A DNA stretch of 64,000 nucleotides from Hexactinellida sp. DTS-2022 (lineage: Eukaryota; Porifera; Hexactinellida), in contig JAPNXP010000009.1 in the NCBI GenBank assembly GCA_028753945.1, positions 6,014,001 through 6,078,000 on the forward strand. Direction: 5' to 3'. The notes below the pieces were generated by a model, which ran no database searches, was not told where the DNA came from, and saw only the letters and a program-made list of their open reading frames with translations. Every line of letters starts with the position of its first letter. Position 1 is the first letter of the stretch. Positions 33,501 through 52,000 of the stretch are shown here, piece after piece. Made by a program: the position numbers and the translations under genes.

Positions 33501-34659
33501 GGAACTGCAGTGTGAGCTTAATCAGACATTTGGGGAAGAAGTCCAGAGGCATGTCTCCGTTGTAGGAGTCAATGAGAGGAGCCCCCGTGTACAGGCGTGC
33601 TAGCGACGTTCTGATTAAGTGCTTGCATTTAGTGTAGTGGGAATCTACAAGGTAGAGTGGCATTAGGTAGGAGAAGTTCTCTCCGAAAGCTTGTTTTATT
33701 TTGAGTCCGTTGAACGCGTTGAGAGAGATAATATCGGGTGAGCAGTAGACGGTCTGGATCTTCCCAGTACGTACGTTCTTAGAAATGTTTATGCCGAGTC
33801 CGATGACTGCCTCTTCGTATGTTTTCTTTGTGAAGAAGCAGACTGCCCACTCGGCGCCGATCTGCTTGTCGGTTATCTTCTCGCTGAGGAAGCTGGCGAC
33901 TCGAGTGGGGTCGTTGCGAGGGGGACAGGGGTGTCTGGGTCGGTGCTTGCTGGTGGAATCCTCGTACCTGAGACTCTGTTCGACCGAGCCACTCACAGCA
34001 GTCAGCCACTTGCGCTTCTCGTTTTCGTAGCGGTCAAACGCCACATTCTCGAGTGCATTCTCGACGGTGCCTTGGAAGAGCAGACTCTGCAGCTGCATTA
34101 GGATGGACAGGGCAGTGTACTCGGGGGTCCACACTTCGTAGCGGTTGGGAATAAGTCCAACTCCATTGTAGGCAGTCAAGAACGGGAGTGTGATTATCTG
34201 GCCGGACACACAGGGATGGTGGATACGCGTTAACATGCGCATACTAGGGGGACTGCGAGGGTAGTTAGCCGGGAAGTCAATTGTGAAATGAAATATTCCT
34301 CCTTCGTACTGGGTATCCTCAGGGCCAAATATATTTCCTCTCCACTCGAAGAAATCGTTAGGCAGAGGAGAGATGCTTACAAAGGGCAGGGGCGAGTTCC
34401 TAACCTCAAGGTAATCTTTGAAAAGACGCTTAATCGGACTGGTTAGTTTGGTTACATCTTGTTGCGCCTCGTAAGAGGCAAAGTTGAGCCCGTCTAGGCT
34501 TGTCAAATCAGACCCTGTACCTTCTGAGTGTGTAAAAAATACTTTTTCAAAATTTGTTCGCTCCCCTCTGGGGGCTCTGCCGCCTTGCTCGGTTCTAGGA
34601 GCTCTGTCGCCACTCGAGTAACCGCCTTTTCCACGTCCACGAGATCCACGTCTTGACAT
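30598..34659 (-). CDS. Single-exon UBC-like / leucine-rich repeat / RRM fusion protein
   Basis: An intronless 1353-residue protein with an unusual domain order. Residues 1-40 are RGG-type (GSRGRGKGGYSSGDR). A ubiquitin-conjugating-enzyme fold covers roughly 70-240 (DFFEWRGNIFGPEDTQYEGG, then FPANYPRSPPSMRMLTRIHH and EVWTPEYTALSILMQLQSLL). The canonical HPN triad reads HPC, and the position of the catalytic cysteine aligns with Ile (SGQIITLPF), so it is probably not a classical E2. A long helical middle part of about 450 residues is unrecognised. Ribonuclease-inhibitor-type LRRs run from about 740 to 1240 (LTHLNLRACKINDAGVKNL and many others). The C terminus is an RRM-like fold (RTIYLTPLAANVS, AKYALVEFA) resembling that of La-related proteins. 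A link between RNA and ubiquitin pathways is inference. Confidence 0.85.
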   Translation of the reverse strand: MSRRGSRGRGKGGYSSGDRAPRTEQGGRAPRGERTNFEKVFFTHSEGTGSDLTSLDGLNFASYEAQQDVTKLTSPIKRLFKDYLEVRNSPLPFVSISPLPNDFFEWRGNIFGPEDTQYEGGIFHFTIDFPANYPRSPPSMRMLTRIHHPCVSGQIITLPFLTAYNGVGLIPNRYEVWTPEYTALSILMQLQSLLFQGTVENALENVAFDRYENEKRKWLTAVSGSVEQSLRYEDSTSKHRPRHPCPPRNDPTRVASFLSEKITDKQIGAEWAVCFFTKKTYEEAVIGLGINISKNVRTGKIQTVYCSPDIISLNAFNGLKIKQAFGENFSYLMPLYLVDSHYTKCKHLIRTSLARLYTGAPLIDSYNGDMPLDFFPKCLIKLTLQFLERSGAKAMRSLSAFGYMHRIFLQLAIEDAKLQQDCKLAVKRFVEDAKNRDKDAIASVAELLVLMLMSGDTWTEELCRAYVEETMARNVYWVTKRFPKLDKSEPNPEIDKFRAEKSFEVTRASNRLLMMLLTFSNLFAGAGRTVEDLAKQYDLHLGRIPPAVIDQVISEKEKVLEVSTYKRFFEMVRYPVSSDDEINDKLRAAVSYSAEKKYHRDRGIEVVSPEEFEKQRLGSIKPLNEMVVQSGGTEEYELLDEEDEWKKLTDIRFGFSELPQDYTELTKPWRQLYLQYSLQELISKLNDNPDFNSLYKTTEICSKYIQRFEITTFRPDNIKSQFYFIARMLQKLTNLSHLTIIKGEVGLGQRGFKELIKGLEKASGSLEVLDMRYSDITETGVAALAESHLTSDRLYKLDLEGNNLGMKGTEMLAELLMKHRSLPNLTHLNLRACKINDAGVKNLSEGLLVKKNLRILNLSKNLFQSSGIAAVVKNLAYSNVIEHVNLSEINFSPSSSVADSNELVVALVKLFKLNVSLKTMNFWKTKIGVFLNNTVMKEFAKCTTIDTMDLGSSGMVSYKVLAVGLLSKECALRELNLENNSMAMNTFESTLQLFDKEKKKQSSSLEILKLSGNQFQELTSEKQRKFFVRIFGEIFCNLKELYLSHSNFNANTTAPLAEYLASDPILDTLDLSFNDLGRHGARILCEGLKSNTHLKILKVDHNDLHAAGAKYFAELIKSPTCCIRDLSIFCNYFDVPGIVEIAAALRVNKSLEIFDLGMNRVRKRGAGLICEALQENSTLKSLKLKFNLIPDEFSIKLVKTVLESKNSSVRELLLAGNNLEYETLVTIVGLIRDSTKKLEFDLSRRAEYLDPERIERTIYLTPLAANVSLEMVKRLLYTTKCGAIISVKVEKHKKRGSFASAKYALVEFAHKSSVDLALDLVNRGEAVIGSGLPIRIVRAGVGKGATLDPAMAS

Positions 34660-35472
34660 TTCAGACTAATCCGCTAATGTTATATAAACTGACCGAAAAA
34701 CTGCTTATTCGTATGCAAGTGAGTTTAGGTAAACAAAGTAACCATTTTTGCATAATAATCCATAAGGTTCGAATTTGTCCGGATACATACAATTAGCAAT
34801 TACAGCGAAGTTAAAAGTACAAGTTGAGTAATAATATTTGGCAAAAAGCTGATGGAAACTTATTAAAACTTAAAAGACTAGTATGCAAATTTCAAATATT
34901 TTTCTAGAATTCCTGATGTAATCTAAAATTTGCATTAAATTTATAAATTATAATTAGTTTGTTGAGCAACTATGACATGAGCATGAGCTGTAAACTTAAA
35001 AATAATTGGTTTCAAATCTGTAGATGTAGACACACGAGTCAATATATGATCCAATAAATAAATAAACAAAATCAGTCTTGTATTAAATCTAGAGCATTCT
35101 TTCAATTTCTATAAAATTTGTTTGAAATCTAAAAATAGTTAACCACCATAAGTCCACACAAGTTAAATTATCGATTCGATTGTGCTATAGTGGTGCCATA
35201 TAATTAAAATCAATGAAATTATGTAAGAGATTCGTGCAGCAAATGTCTGAAATATTTTAAAGTCTGTAGTCCACAATTGAGCAATGGAGCTAATCAAGAA
35301 TCAGGTCGAGCCTTAAGTAATTAAAGTTGAGCCTAAATACATGTAACACAATATTATATTATTGGTGATGTTGAACTTAATTTAGACTGATTATTCCCAA
35401 ATTAGACCTAACAATGTAAGTGACGTAGCAAATGAGATAAGTTGATTATGGAACTAACTCTAGAGAGACGAT
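34660..35472. other. Intergenic, no gene seen
   Basis: AT-rich spacer between the 3' end of CTP synthase and the 5' end of the UBC/LRR/RRM gene, both minus strand. No open frame of note. Confidence 0.5.
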
Positions 35473-44618
<9,146 letters not shown>

Positions 44619-45127
44619 AGCTCAGAAATTAAATTAAAATAGAGATAAAGTAAATAGTATAGAGAGTTCACTTCAAAATATGTCTTGTACAGACATTCCT
44701 AATTCCTAAAAACGGTAACTAATTTTCACGAAATGGAGTACTTTATAGGATGCATCAATAGTGTATAGACAATCGGAAATATACATTTTTAATGAGATTA
44801 AATTCCATCGTTATCGGTCATTGATTATTCGTTAATAATTTCCCCTAGCTTTCAATCATACCGTTCTCATGTTAGTATTCTCTACAAAATAAGTTATATA
44901 ACATTTTAGGACTGGTTCAATGTAACAGAAAAACATAAATGTAAAATATAAACTGTGAATTACTCAAGAAACAAACAAAAATAATTGAACAATTAGGGGT
45001 CAGACAAATTGACACTTTCCTTTTAATTAATTAGGTAACACATGAGCATCAAACTCTCTCAAAAAGACAGATAAAATAAGTATGTATGTAGGACGCTATA
45101 CAGTAGTTATCTACACATTAGGGGCAA
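44619..45127. other. Intergenic, no gene seen
   Basis: AT-rich spacer between CTPS (5' end) and the VOPP1-like gene (3' end), both minus strand. It should hold the CTPS promoter; no distinct motif noted. Confidence 0.5.
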
Positions 45128-45682
45128 TTAATCCTGGGCAGGGTATGCTTCAACAGTGTAAATATCTCCATATTCCGGGGGCTTTTCTTCCACCACCTTA
45201 TCTGATTCACGTTTCAGTTTTTCCATTTCTGGGGAGTATGGAGGGGGGGTGTCCTCGACCACTGTCATCATTAAGACATCGCGCGCGCTACGGTCTCTCC
45301 TGGAGACCGATCTAATAGGCCGACTTCTCTCTATCACTGGAACTGCATCGGTACTATCTACCCGACTAGCAGTCGAGGATTTACAAATGCCATTACAAGC
45401 TGCACAGCTGCATTTGCATAGGAAGTATGCCACCACTATAAAGCAGCAGATTAGACAGGGCTGAGTTGCTATCGTTGTGAACACAGATCCGGCGACACAA
45501 GAGGAACCACACACAGTGCCATTCGTTTTGGCTGGCACGGTGTATACATTGGAATAGCGGTTGTAATACCTGTATTTGTAATAATAGTTGATGTACCGCG
45601 TGTATCTCTCTCCCTCAGCTGGGGAGGGCAGGTGTACAGCGAGCAAAGCGAATAAGAAAAGGAATTTGATTATTGGTTCCAT
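45128..45682 (-). CDS. VOPP1/WBP1-like single-pass membrane protein with PPxY motifs
   Basis: A single exon of 184 residues starting at the ATG at 45682. It has a hydrophobic signal peptide (KFLFLFALLAVHL) and a short Tyr/Arg-rich ectodomain. A membrane segment with clustered cysteines follows (CLICCFIVVAYFLCKCSCAAC), likely palmitoylated. The cytosolic tail carries PPPY and PPEY. PPxY motifs bind WW domains of NEDD4-type ubiquitin ligases, as in the VOPP1/WBP1 and Shisa-like groups, which share this layout. Orthology is not proven because the conserved part is mainly architecture. The start lies 196 bp from the divergent sperm-tail repeat gene. Confidence 0.7.
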   Translation of the reverse strand: MEPIIKFLFLFALLAVHLPSPAEGERYTRYINYYYKYRYYNRYSNVYTVPAKTNGTVCGSSCVAGSVFTTIATQPCLICCFIVVAYFLCKCSCAACNGICKSSTASRVDSTDAVPVIERSRPIRSVSRRDRSARDVLMMTVVEDTPPPYSPEMEKLKRESDKVVEEKPPEYGDIYTVEAYPAQD

Positions 45683-45878
45683 TTGTGTTCCTTGTTGGAT
45701 AATACTGAACTTATACCTAAACTATAAAGGATTAGATCAGCAAATATTACTAAGTTGAAAGTAATACATTACTATGGATCCATTTTATAGAAAATGGCTA
45801 ATAATAAAAGCTATTATAAAATAATAACTAATTTACGACTCCTCTTTCTTTTCAAGTGTGTCTGTGAAGTAATTAGGA
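45683..45878. promoter_or_regulatory. Putative bidirectional promoter region
   Basis: Only 196 bp separate the divergent start codons of the VOPP1-like gene (minus) and the PG-rich repeat gene (plus), so promoters for both must lie here or overlap the genes. No specific motif is claimed. Confidence 0.45.
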
Positions 45879-48694
45879 ATGTACGGGAGAGCAAATAGGC
45901 AGTTGACTGAGGCCAGTAGCTCCACTGCTAAGCAGGTGGGGCCCGGGTCCTATGAGCGGAAGGACCTTCAAATGTGTCCCAAGATGTCCTATAGTCTCGG
46001 GTTCGCCCCCTTCCTCTCCATGGCCGACCGAACCACTTTCCTAGACATCGATGAGGAAGTTATCAAGACTCCAGGCCCTGCGCACTATATGCCCATGTTC
46101 GCCTTTGACCACGTGAAGGGAGGCCGGTCGATGGACAGCAAGACGCAGCGCTTCCGGAAGAAGAGCATGCAGATACCCGGGCCAGGGACCTACACCACCA
46201 GCAAGTCAGCTGATTGGATAAAGAATCGCTCTCCCGCGAAGGGAAACGACCTCGGCAGCGGCATGGGAATGCAGATAAGCTCTGCTGCTAAAGCCCGGAC
46301 CCCGATTCGCAGGACCGGGGGCGTCAAGTTCCTACGTCAGTCCGTGGCCCCCTCGATCCCCTCCACCGGCCAGGCGTACGGCTACGAGGAGACAGGCGAG
46401 GGGTTCCTGATACCGCACACGGCGCCCGGATGTGACGCCTCGATGGGACCGGCCTACTACCACCCCAGCTATAGGGAGACACACACCACCAATAAGTACT
46501 AATGCACAGTATCTCGTTAGATAGACGTTACACTTGTTTGTTAGGTATAAAGGTTGTCACTTCGCAGCTTTGACAGGCGATAGAACTAAGTTTGAGGGCA
46601 GAGAGGGCCCGGGACCAGGGGATTACCAATCCGTAGACCCTCCCCCTGTCCGGACAAGCCAGCCGCCAGACTCGCCTGAGCCCAGCGTCAATCCGCACCC
46701 CAACTATCCGTCTCGCTCTAGCAAGGGAGAGATCCCTCGGTACCACGAGCTGGTGGTGTTGGAGAGCGAGAAGAAAGCTGTCCCTGGTCCAGGTTCATAC
46801 CTACTCCCCAGCCAATTCGAAGACACTAGTAAGGTACGGTCAAACCGGTTTTTTCTAACTAATCGATTTTTTCTAACTCACTATTTATTCTACATGCATA
46901 AAAAATTCCAATTTTGTTTTATTTTCAATCGGTTTATTATAATTATCGGATTTTTCATACTATATTTCCACGTAAAAATTGGTTAGAAAAAACCGGGTTC
47001 GACTGTAGTTAGCTAAGTACCCTATTCAATACACTATACCATGCATACATATCTCACGCAGGTAACTGAGACTAACGAAGAGAGACCCCCATTCGGCTCC
47101 TCCGCCCCTCGGTTCTCGGACGGGAATGGAAAGACCCCGGCTCCTGGCTCCTACGACGACCCGCGCACCAGTCTGGACGCTATTCGGCGCATCAGCGGAA
47201 TGAAGAACACTCCGTTCGGGCAATCAGCTGTGAGATTCAAGCCTCAACATCACATTAGGTCAGTTCGTTATCATCGATCGTGTGCCTCCATAAGTAGGGC
47301 CCAAAAAATCTGGAATCATTTCAAAATTTTCAAATTAGTAAATTAGAACTAAATTCGTAAAAGTTGGTTTATGGATATCACCTATAAGGGATCCTAGAAT
47401 GTATTTTTCGGAGAATGTTGAAATCAGTAACCAGGACTATACTAACTCCTAAGCTTAGCTTATAGAGTCTGTCTAAACTTACAATCTACAGACAAACGCC
47501 TGGTCCTGGTGCGTACAACAACTGCCCAATAAATAGCATAACAGCTGAGCTCAGTCGCAAGGCTATCCTGGAGAGCTGTAGGAAGGGAGCCTTTGGGACC
47601 ACCACGCCGCGCGTACTGCCTCTCTCCAAGAAGCAGGACGCTATCATCCCTGGTCCGGGTATGTACGAGCCCAAGGAAGAGCCCACTGGCGAGTACCACA
47701 GTGTTATTGCTAAGAAGAAAACCGCAAACTTTGTTTCCACATCGAAACGCCTGCACTCTCCCCCTCCGATCGTGAGAGACATTCCTCCGCCAGGTATGGT
47801 AGCTAGCAAGGAATATCCAGGAACGCGAGACGCTCCTTTTGGAGCATTATTTTTGGAAAATTTGAATTTAGGAGCGAAAATTTGCAATCCTCTCATATAC
47901 AGTAACATTAATTTGTGATTTAGGCGTATGGTAATTGGATCAGACCAGGATTAGGAGCTTATTTACAAATGGCTGTATATATTACACTGGTAGCTAGGAT
48001 GCGTTTATTAGTATAATTACTGAGTGCAGGTTCTTATGAGGTCGCCACGAGCTACGATATGACGCAGGGGAAGGAAGGCTCTCATTTCGTGGGTCAGGCT
48101 AGCGGCCCCTTCCTGACGACCTCCAAGAGATTCCTGAGACCCAAGGACCCCCTCCCCGAGACGACAGACCCTGACAACCCGGGCCCTGGAATGTACGAGA
48201 CGACTGAGCCGGATCTGTTGTCGAAGAATGGAAAGAAAGCCAGCAAGGCCTCTGGCCTAATTGTTACCAGATCGAAGAGGTAAGTTAAGGTGGCAGTTAA
48301 TTATCCCACAATTCGTGTTATTGCATTTGTAGTGTAGTATAGCTTATACTACAGATTTCTAAACAAAATATTAAAAACACTTTTATTCCATATTTTCAAA
48401 TGTGACACTTTCAAAAATTATATCCCCCTAAGATTCCTATATAATTCAATCTCTTTCTGGTAACAAATTACCCATTGCGAATATAGGTTCTCTGATGTTA
48501 AAACCGATGTCCCGGGGCCTGGCTACTACCAGTTCCACCCTACAGTAGCATCCAGCGTCCTCAAAGGTACATACAACGCTTCTCTGAATAACCCATTACA
48601 CACAGCTGATCACACGGGACTAATGAACAAGCACTCAGCGCCCAACAGGAGCAACTCAGCCAACAAACCCTCTCAGGTTGTTGTGGTCCAGTAA
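45879..48694 (+). CDS. Sperm-tail PG-rich repeat protein (STPG/ODF3 family)
   Basis: Six exons (45879-46495, 46545-46833, 47062-47258, 47492-47793, 48030-48279, 48487-48694) join in phase to give 620 residues. About ten copies of the PG-rich repeat occur: VGPGSYE, TPGPAHY, IPGPGTY, GPGPGDY, VPGPGSY, APGSYDD, TPGPGAY, IPGPGMY, NPGPGMY and VPGPGYY. They are spaced by basic segments of the type FGSSAPRF or FVSTSKRL. This is the STPG/ODF3 (CIMAP) layout, whose members bind inside or along ciliary and flagellar microtubules. The protein is long for the family, so it resembles multi-repeat STPG members rather than the 250-residue ODF3. Introns range from 49 bp to about 236 bp. Two of them (46834-47061 and 47794-48029) hold MITEs, one abutting the splice donor. 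Confidence 0.9.
46835..47007. mobile_element. TA-flanked MITE abutting a splice donor in the PG-rich gene
   Basis: The left end TACGGTCAAACCGGTTTTTT and the right end, whose reverse complement is TACAGTCGAACCCGGTTTTT, form inverted repeats of about 26 bp. The flanking dinucleotide is TA on both sides. The first TA lies within the donor GTACGG at 46834, so the element's end supplies part of the 5' splice site. Confidence 0.8.
47807..47989 (+). mobile_element. 183-bp hAT MITE, copy 2, in the PG-rich gene intron 4
   Basis: It begins CAAGGAATATCCAGG and ends ATATTACACTG. Perfect 8-bp duplications GTAGCTAG flank it (47799-47806, 47990-47997). Same family and length as the element in the IRF intron. 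Confidence 0.92.
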
Positions 48695-48698
48695 TAAA
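48693..48698 (+). terminator. AATAAA overlapping the PG-rich gene stop codon
   Basis: The stop TAA at 48692-48694 is part of TAATAAA. If used as the poly(A) signal, the mRNA would have an extremely short 3' untranslated region. A further AATAAA about 85 bases on is an alternative. Confidence 0.4.
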
Positions 48699-49045
48699 CG
48701 AACTTACAATAATATATCTGTTCTTATGGTGTATATCTATTCAACCCGATCTCTTATATATCCAAATTGATAATATTTATAATAAACTATTATTAATTAC
48801 AATTGCTAATATTTCCTTACCAGGCTAAGCATCTATCCATAGTTATTACTCAGTATTGCTATTTGTATTGTTTACACTCTGCTAGGATACCAATACATGC
48901 ACTAGTTATTTCACTAGGATGGTAAACTCCCAAAACATTCGTTTATGCTCTAATTACTTGTTTATCACCAAATTAGAAGTTTAGTGTCCCACTTATTCTG
49001 CTAACAATTCATTTATTTATGGTAATCTATACGTGACGTCACACC
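48695..49045. other. Spacer before the giant repeat gene
   Basis: 351 bp of AT-rich sequence with the 3' end of the PG-rich gene and the 5' region of the giant gene. No gene seen. Confidence 0.5.
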
Positions 49046-52000
49046 ATGGATCGTATAATATTTTGCATTTTGCTCCTGATCTGTCTCTGCATTCCTGCAA
49101 GCGCTCAGATCCAAATATCCCAATGGGAGCTGGACCTGAACTCCGGGATTCTCCGCTTCGAGATCGCCGGTCTCTCCACGGTGGACATTACCGGTCTGGA
49201 CTGCACCAAGCTGCGTCTGCTGGGCAGTAGAGCAGCTGTGGGCGTGACAGTGCCGGATGTGCAGCTGACTGGTTGCGAGTCAGCTGTTTCCCTCAGCAAC
49301 GAGTTCTCCTTCCAGCTGTTGAACGGAGATCTGGACAGCGTGAAGCTAGCCACTGGCATCGCCACTCAGATAAGCAGCGCCTATCTGAGTGTAGACACCG
49401 GAAACGGCGTGACTGATGGAACAAACGAGCTACAAGCCTACTCCCAACAGGAGGCTGTACAGGCCTCTCTTTACACGGTGTGTTACACTATTATAACTTA
49501 TAAGCCCTTCGGTCTATTTCGTTTTGCTATAGACATATTTTTGAATCCAAGTTTTAGAAATTAATTATATAGATTTACCTATGTACAAATTGCTTGTTAT
49601 TACACTTATTGTCATAGCCTGACACTACTGCTCCTGCCATTATCGATGGAGGCTACACTCTGTTCGATCTGAACACCGGCACGCTAACGCTCAGCTTCTC
49701 GGAGCCCGTTCTCGTCTCGAGTCTAAGGAGCTCGGCTGTGAGCGCCCCCTCCAACAGCACCCTCAGACTGCAGGCTCACTTGACACACCCTCCTTCACAG
49801 GAGCATTACTATGACGTCACTATTCTCAGCTGTTCGTCGTGTGTCAATGGGGAGACTCTGCAAATAGAGATTGGTTACCAGGACCTGAACGCTATCAAGT
49901 TGAAACCACAGGTAATAACAACAAAATGAAACTGAATTATACAAATAACTTATATAGAGCTCAGCTCTAGTAGAGTTCAGTTTTTCAGTATGTGTATTCA
50001 GGTACTGAGAAGGGGTAAGTTTTTCCCTGAGTTTGAAATTAACCTTTAGAAAGTAAGCCTGGGCTTTTAGTATGGGAAAAAATCTGAACTCTACTAGAGC
50101 TCAGCTCTATATAAGGATTCTCTGAATTATATACATTCCATTTGCTAGGTGTGTACTGACATCAGTGACTGCTGGATAACTATTCCAGCTCCTGGAGATC
50201 TCCTCACGGACATGATTGGTGTCAATCTTAGTCCGTTGCCTAGCGACCTCCCTGACACCCGAAGAACTCCTCTGGCATTCGTGGCAGACACAACTTCACC
50301 AGAACTTGTGTTCTTCTATTTGGACCTTAGCAATAGGACCCTTACATTGGTATTCTCCGAACCTGTCAGAGTACAATCTCTAAGAGCTACTGGACTCACT
50401 CTCCTCTCTAGTCCCTCTCAATCTCATGAGGATTATGTACACACATTCCAATCTCTCAACCCGGTATCTACGGACGGGACAACAGTGGTCTGTATCATAA
50501 GCAGTGATGACGTCAGTGCTATTCTCATCAGGACTGGCCTGGCGGTTTCAGAAGTAAGTTAACTCCAATCAATTAATGCAATATATTACTACCACTATTC
50601 CTCAGAATACAACCTACCTGAGTGCTACCTCTGATACGATCCGGGACCTAGCTCTCTCTCCTAACTCACTGGAGCCTGTCCCTATCTCCGACCCCCTCCA
50701 GGTCTCCCTATTCCAGGGGGACACCTCCTCTCCCTCCCTCCTCTCTTTCGACCTGGACTTCAACTCACACACGCTCTCTCTCACCTGGGACGAGCCTACT
50801 CTTCCTGGCTCCTTACAGCCCAGTAAGATACTAATAAACAACAACACTGCATCAACAGCTCCCGCCTACAGGCTCACTGGAGGTATGCTCTGTGTTATTC
50901 GCTATACTATGGTTGTGTGACTAGTCGCTAGGTGTCCTGCTGACTCCCACTCACATCGGATCTGTGACCACACTGCTCCGGTTGAACCAGCTAGACGTGA
51001 CTCAGCTCAAGAGCTCCTCCTCTCTCGCTACCTCCGCCGGCAACACGATGTTGCTAGCAGAGTCAGGCGCTATATACGATACTTCCAACGTCCCAAGTCT
51101 CAATATCCCCCTATCAGCGTCTCTACAGGTATTGATTGTAGTTGTTATGCATTATAATCTACAGGAGACGCTTGTTAATACGGGATCAGTAGACCGCCAT
51201 AACTTGTTCGTGTTATCTGGAAATTCGTATTAATCGAAATCATTCGCATTACTTGACTCGTTAATTGACATTAATTGATATCTCAATTCGTTTCGTAGGT
51301 GACTCTGCTAACAGCTGACATCACGCCTCCTCAGCTGATTAGCTTCTCTCTGAACCTAGACTCTGGTCAGCTGTTTCTAAGCTTCAGTGACGCCGTATCA
51401 GCTGCTAGTTTCCGCGGGGACGCCCTCACTCTCCAGTCCTCGCCAGCCTCCGTCGCGGGGCGGTACGTGACTCTCTCCAGGAACGGGACCTATCCCTCTC
51501 CTGTCACAGATGGGTTTGTGTTAGCTGTCACAATATCCCCGTCTGACCTAAACAGACTCAAACAGGTATATCCCTATGAGTCATTAATTAGTTCATGCAC
51601 AGTACAGTAGAAACTCGTTAATACGAACACCAACGGACGGTCCAAATTTGTTCGTCTTATCCGGAGTTCGTATTAACCGGAATAATACAAATTGAAAGCC
51701 ATTATAGCTAGGGACCTGATTTTGTGTAAATTCTGTTCGTGTTAACCGTGTTCGTACTAACGAGGTTCTACTGTATATAACTAATTTCTATTTTAGAACG
51801 AGTTCGTTGGTAACTCCATTAATGACACCTTCCTCCGACTGGCCGCTAGCCTGGTGGATGACCTCTACGGCGTGGACGTGATAGCCATTACGGATGGACA
51901 GGCACTAAAAGTCGCATTATTCGTTTCAGACTTCACACGACCTAACATTCTGTTCTACTCTCTGGACCTGAACGCTGGGATTCTCCTCCTCTCATTTGAT

